57,193 nucleotides of DNA from Chloroflexota bacterium (GTDB taxonomy: Bacteria; Chloroflexota; Dehalococcoidia; DSGV01). Below are positions 55,216 to 57,193 of this stretch, one piece after another. The stretch is from NCBI GenBank assembly GCA_021787985.1, contig JAJYLG010000012.1:1-57193 (forward strand). Direction: 5' to 3'. The stretch's first letter is position 1, and each line of letters begins with the position of its first letter. Under the pieces are notes generated by a model, which was not told where the DNA came from, ran no database searches, and saw nothing but the letters and a program-made list of their open reading frames with translations. The translations under genes and the position numbers were made by a program.

Positions 55216-55857
55216 ATGGAGGCTGCACGGGCACAGCAGCAGGCCGTACCCGCCGACGTCAAGCGCTACAACTTGTTCGAGGTCGTCCTCCACTGGCTGA
55301 CATTCGCCTCGTTCCTGATCTGCCTCGGGACTGGACTCGCCTTCGCCTATCCCCGCCTGTTTTGGCTCACGAACTTCTTCGGTGGGCCCCAGACGAGCCG
55401 CGAGGTCCACCCCTGGGCGGGCATCGCGTTCGCCGTGGGCCTCTTGCTCATGCTCCTCCTCTGGGGGCTGGACGAGCTTCCCGCGGCCGGCGACATGCAG
55501 TGGTGGCGAAGGCTCGGCGCCTACGTCTCGCTTGGCGACGCGTACCACGAGAACGGCCGCTTCAACGCCGGCCAGAAGCTCTATTTCTGGGTGATGCTCC
55601 TCGCCGGCGTCGGGCTCTTCGCCTCGGGGCTCCTCCTCTGGCAACGCGATTGGTCGGGTGCCGAGGCACGCTCGTGGATGCGGCTCGTGCACAACGTCGC
55701 CTTCGTCGGCTCGTTCGGCTTCCTGATGCTGCACGTCTACATGAGCGTGGCGATGTACCCCGGCACCCTCGGGGCGATGCTGCACGGTCGCGTGACGCGC
55801 GGCTGGGCGCTCCTGCACCACGCGCGCTGGTATCGCAAGAAGTACGGCCTGCAGTGA
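55216..55857 (+). CDS. fdnI: Formate dehydrogenase gamma subunit (cytochrome b556)
   Basis: A 213-residue four-helix cytochrome b: RYNLFEVVLHWLTFASFLIC with the first heme His, EVHPWAGIAFAVGLLLMLLL with another His, YFWVMLLAGVGLFASGLLLW, and MRLVHNVAFVGSFGFLMLHV with the remaining His residues. It binds two b hemes and reduces quinone. The TGA overlaps the fdhE GTG. Length matches FdnI (about 217). Confidence 0.93.
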   Translation: MEAARAQQQAVPADVKRYNLFEVVLHWLTFASFLICLGTGLAFAYPRLFWLTNFFGGPQTSREVHPWAGIAFAVGLLLMLLLWGLDELPAAGDMQWWRRLGAYVSLGDAYHENGRFNAGQKLYFWVMLLAGVGLFASGLLLWQRDWSGAEARSWMRLVHNVAFVGSFGFLMLHVYMSVAMYPGTLGAMLHGRVTRGWALLHHARWYRKKYGLQ

Positions 55858-56723
55858 CGACCACCGCGGGCCCCGTAGTGCGCCGCTGGGAGCGACGCAT
55901 CCACCGGGCAGAGGCGCTCGCCTCTGCCCGGCCGGAGGCGGCGGAGATCCTGCGCTGCTACGTCGCCCTCGCCCGCTGGCAGGCCGAGACCGCCGTGGCG
56001 CTCGACGCAGCCCTGCCCGAGCCGGCCGAGCGCCCGGCGGGACCCTTGCCAACAGAGGAGTACCCGCTTCTCCGCCACGACGACCTGTCCCCGTCGGCCC
56101 TCTACCGCTTCACCGGCGGCCTGGCCACCGCGCTGGACGCCGGCAGCCCGCTGCTGCGCGAGCTCGCAGCCCGTCTCCGCGACGAGCCCGAGCTGGGACG
56201 GGCGGTCGTCGCGGCGTATCCCGCTGGCCAGACGACCGAGCTGGCGACCGAGACCGACCTGCCGCCGGCGGTGCTCGAGCTCGCCGCGCTGGCCACGTGG
56301 CAGCCCTTGCTCGAGCTGCTCGCCCACCGTGCGCGGCCGCTGCTCGACCTGCCCAACTGGTACCAGCCCACGTGCCCCTTCTGCGGCGGCACGCCCGTTT
56401 GCTCTACCCTCCAGTCCTTCGGCGAGCCACGCGGCCAGCGGACCGTGACCTGCGAGCAGTGCCTGCTCGAGTGGCCGGTCCACCGGCTCGCCTGCCCCGA
56501 GTGTGCGGCAGACCGCGAGGGCGCGTTCAGCCCGCTGGAGGCCGAGCAGTACCCGGGCATCCGGGTCGATGCCTGCAACCGCTGCCGCTGCTACCTGAAG
56601 ACCGCCGATGCCCGCAAGGACGGCCGCACGGTGGCGCTCGTCGACGACATGGCCACCCTGGCGCTCGATCGCTGGGCGGAGAGCCAGGGACTGCACCGCC
56701 TGGCACCGCCGCTGTTGCGGTAG
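55854..56723 (+). CDS. fdhE: FdhE, formate dehydrogenase accessory protein
   Basis: A 289-residue protein from GTG 55854 (GTGA overlap with fdnI). The C-terminal rubredoxin-like halves carry CxxC motifs PTCPFCGGTPVCST, TCEQCLLEWPVHRLACPEC and VDACNRCRCYLKTADARKD, the FdhE iron-binding set. FdhE interacts with the FDH catalytic subunit before export and is needed for active respiratory FDH. Its presence supports the Sec-FDH complex being assembled. Confidence 0.9.
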   Translation: MTTTAGPVVRRWERRIHRAEALASARPEAAEILRCYVALARWQAETAVALDAALPEPAERPAGPLPTEEYPLLRHDDLSPSALYRFTGGLATALDAGSPLLRELAARLRDEPELGRAVVAAYPAGQTTELATETDLPPAVLELAALATWQPLLELLAHRARPLLDLPNWYQPTCPFCGGTPVCSTLQSFGEPRGQRTVTCEQCLLEWPVHRLACPECAADREGAFSPLEAEQYPGIRVDACNRCRCYLKTADARKDGRTVALVDDMATLALDRWAESQGLHRLAPPLLR

Positions 56724-56750
56724 CCGCCTCCCGGCTCCACCCTGGGGGCG

Positions 56751-57193
56751 ATGCCCTTCTTCCAGCACCCGGACAGCTTCCGGCAGTACTTCGAGCTCCA
56801 CGGGCGGGCCAACCCAGCGCCGGCGATCGTGCTGTGCCACGGGGCCGGCGGCAATGCGCTCTCCTGGTGGCAACAGCTCGCGGCCCTCTCCCGCGACCAG
56901 CCCGCGCTCGTGTTCGACCACCGCCACTTCGGCAGGTCGCCCGATGTTGCCGGCGGGCCGGGCCGCGCGGCGTTCGCCACCGACCTGGCGCGACTCCTCG
57001 ACCACTTGGCGCTGGGGCCCGTGGTCCTCGTCGCGCACAGCATGGCCGGCCGGACAGCCGTCGGGATGCTCCGTCTGCGGCCGGATCTCGTGCTCGGCGT
57101 CCTCTTCAGCGGGACGCACGCCGGCGCGCTCGACGATGTCAGCCGGGCACTCCAGCACTACCACCGCGCGGGCCCCCTTGGGCATCTCCCGCT
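56751..57193 (+). CDS. Alpha/beta hydrolase, 3' end outside window
   Basis: Open frame from ATG 56751 to the window edge (147 codons, no stop). Alpha/beta-hydrolase features: IVLCHGAGGNALSWWQQLAA (HGxG oxyanion region), VFDHRHFGRSPD, and the nucleophile elbow VVLVAHSMAGRTAVGML with Ser in HSMAG. The catalytic Asp and His would be beyond the edge. Starts 27 bp after fdhE, possibly the last gene of that transcript. Substrate unknown. Confidence 0.85.
   Translation, partial: MPFFQHPDSFRQYFELHGRANPAPAIVLCHGAGGNALSWWQQLAALSRDQPALVFDHRHFGRSPDVAGGPGRAAFATDLARLLDHLALGPVVLVAHSMAGRTAVGMLRLRPDLVLGVLFSGTHAGALDDVSRALQHYHRAGPLGHLP

Overview
The window is a GC-rich bacterial chromosome segment. Family content suggests Chloroflexota, possibly a Thermomicrobia/Sphaerobacter-like lineage: a Ddn-type F420 reductase family protein, Pro/Thr-rich tails on membrane proteins, DUF2283/DUF4258 and VapBC pairs, NosZ with an extended copper cluster, and a selenocysteine formate dehydrogenase. 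This placement is an inference from gene content. No rRNA or single-copy phylogenetic marker is present to confirm it.

Layout. (1) 1-8 kb: branched-chain acid catabolism. An enolase-superfamily enzyme (cut by the window edge), an HMG-CoA-lyase-like enzyme and an alpha-alpha-toroid protein lie on +. A tight minus-strand operon follows: enoyl-CoA hydratase, MaoC hydratase, acyl-CoA carboxylase beta, and biotin carboxylase/BCCP, in the style of leucine/isovalerate degradation. (2) 8-20.8 kb: an accessory, decaying region. It holds an IS1182-type transposase relic, phage terminase relics with a DUF2971 gene between them, an orphan Flp pilin, tRNA-Gly(TCC), a multiply frameshifted tyrosine recombinase, a broken Ser/Thr kinase abutting a broken amidohydrolase, a Ddn-type oxidoreductase, a LppM-like lipoprotein, an ECF sigma factor fused to a membrane tail, and a secreted IPT/TIG protein. 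(3) 20.8-27.1 kb: a ttrBCA-like molybdopterin oxidoreductase operon whose catalytic gene carries one frameshift, beside a LuxR relic. (4) 27.3-31.2 kb: a clan GH-A glycosidase, a VapBC pair, a DUF4258/DUF2283 pair with an in-frame TGA, and a FrnE/DsbA-like protein. (5) 31.2-42.7 kb: a twelve-gene minus-strand nitrous oxide reductase operon. It contains nosZ, a fused nosD-nosF gene, nosY, nosL, SCO1, PCuAC, a polyferredoxin and three small copper proteins, with no CxxCH cytochrome. (6) 42.8-45.8 kb: a Cys-containing unknown protein and, divergently, a NarL/NarX-type two-component pair. (7) 45.9-49.8 kb: an ADP-forming acyl-CoA synthetase whose 5' end emerges from an integrase relic; a ~152-bp piece of that relic recurs in inverted orientation 1.6 kb away, flanking a membrane-protein gene. 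(8) 49.9-57.2 kb: a formate dehydrogenase cluster (fdhD, flavin reductase, Sec-containing alpha subunit with a SECIS-like hairpin, beta, gamma, fdhE) and a truncated alpha/beta hydrolase.

Together regions 3 and 5-8 form an anaerobic respiratory neighbourhood. Formate oxidation at a membrane FDH can feed the quinone pool. N2O (nosZ) and perhaps a sulfur oxyanion (ttr-like) are acceptors, and a NarXL-like system next to nos is the likely regulator. The most distinctive items are the NosD-NosF fusion inside a cytochrome-free, cupredoxin-rich nos operon, and the Sec-decoding fdnG.
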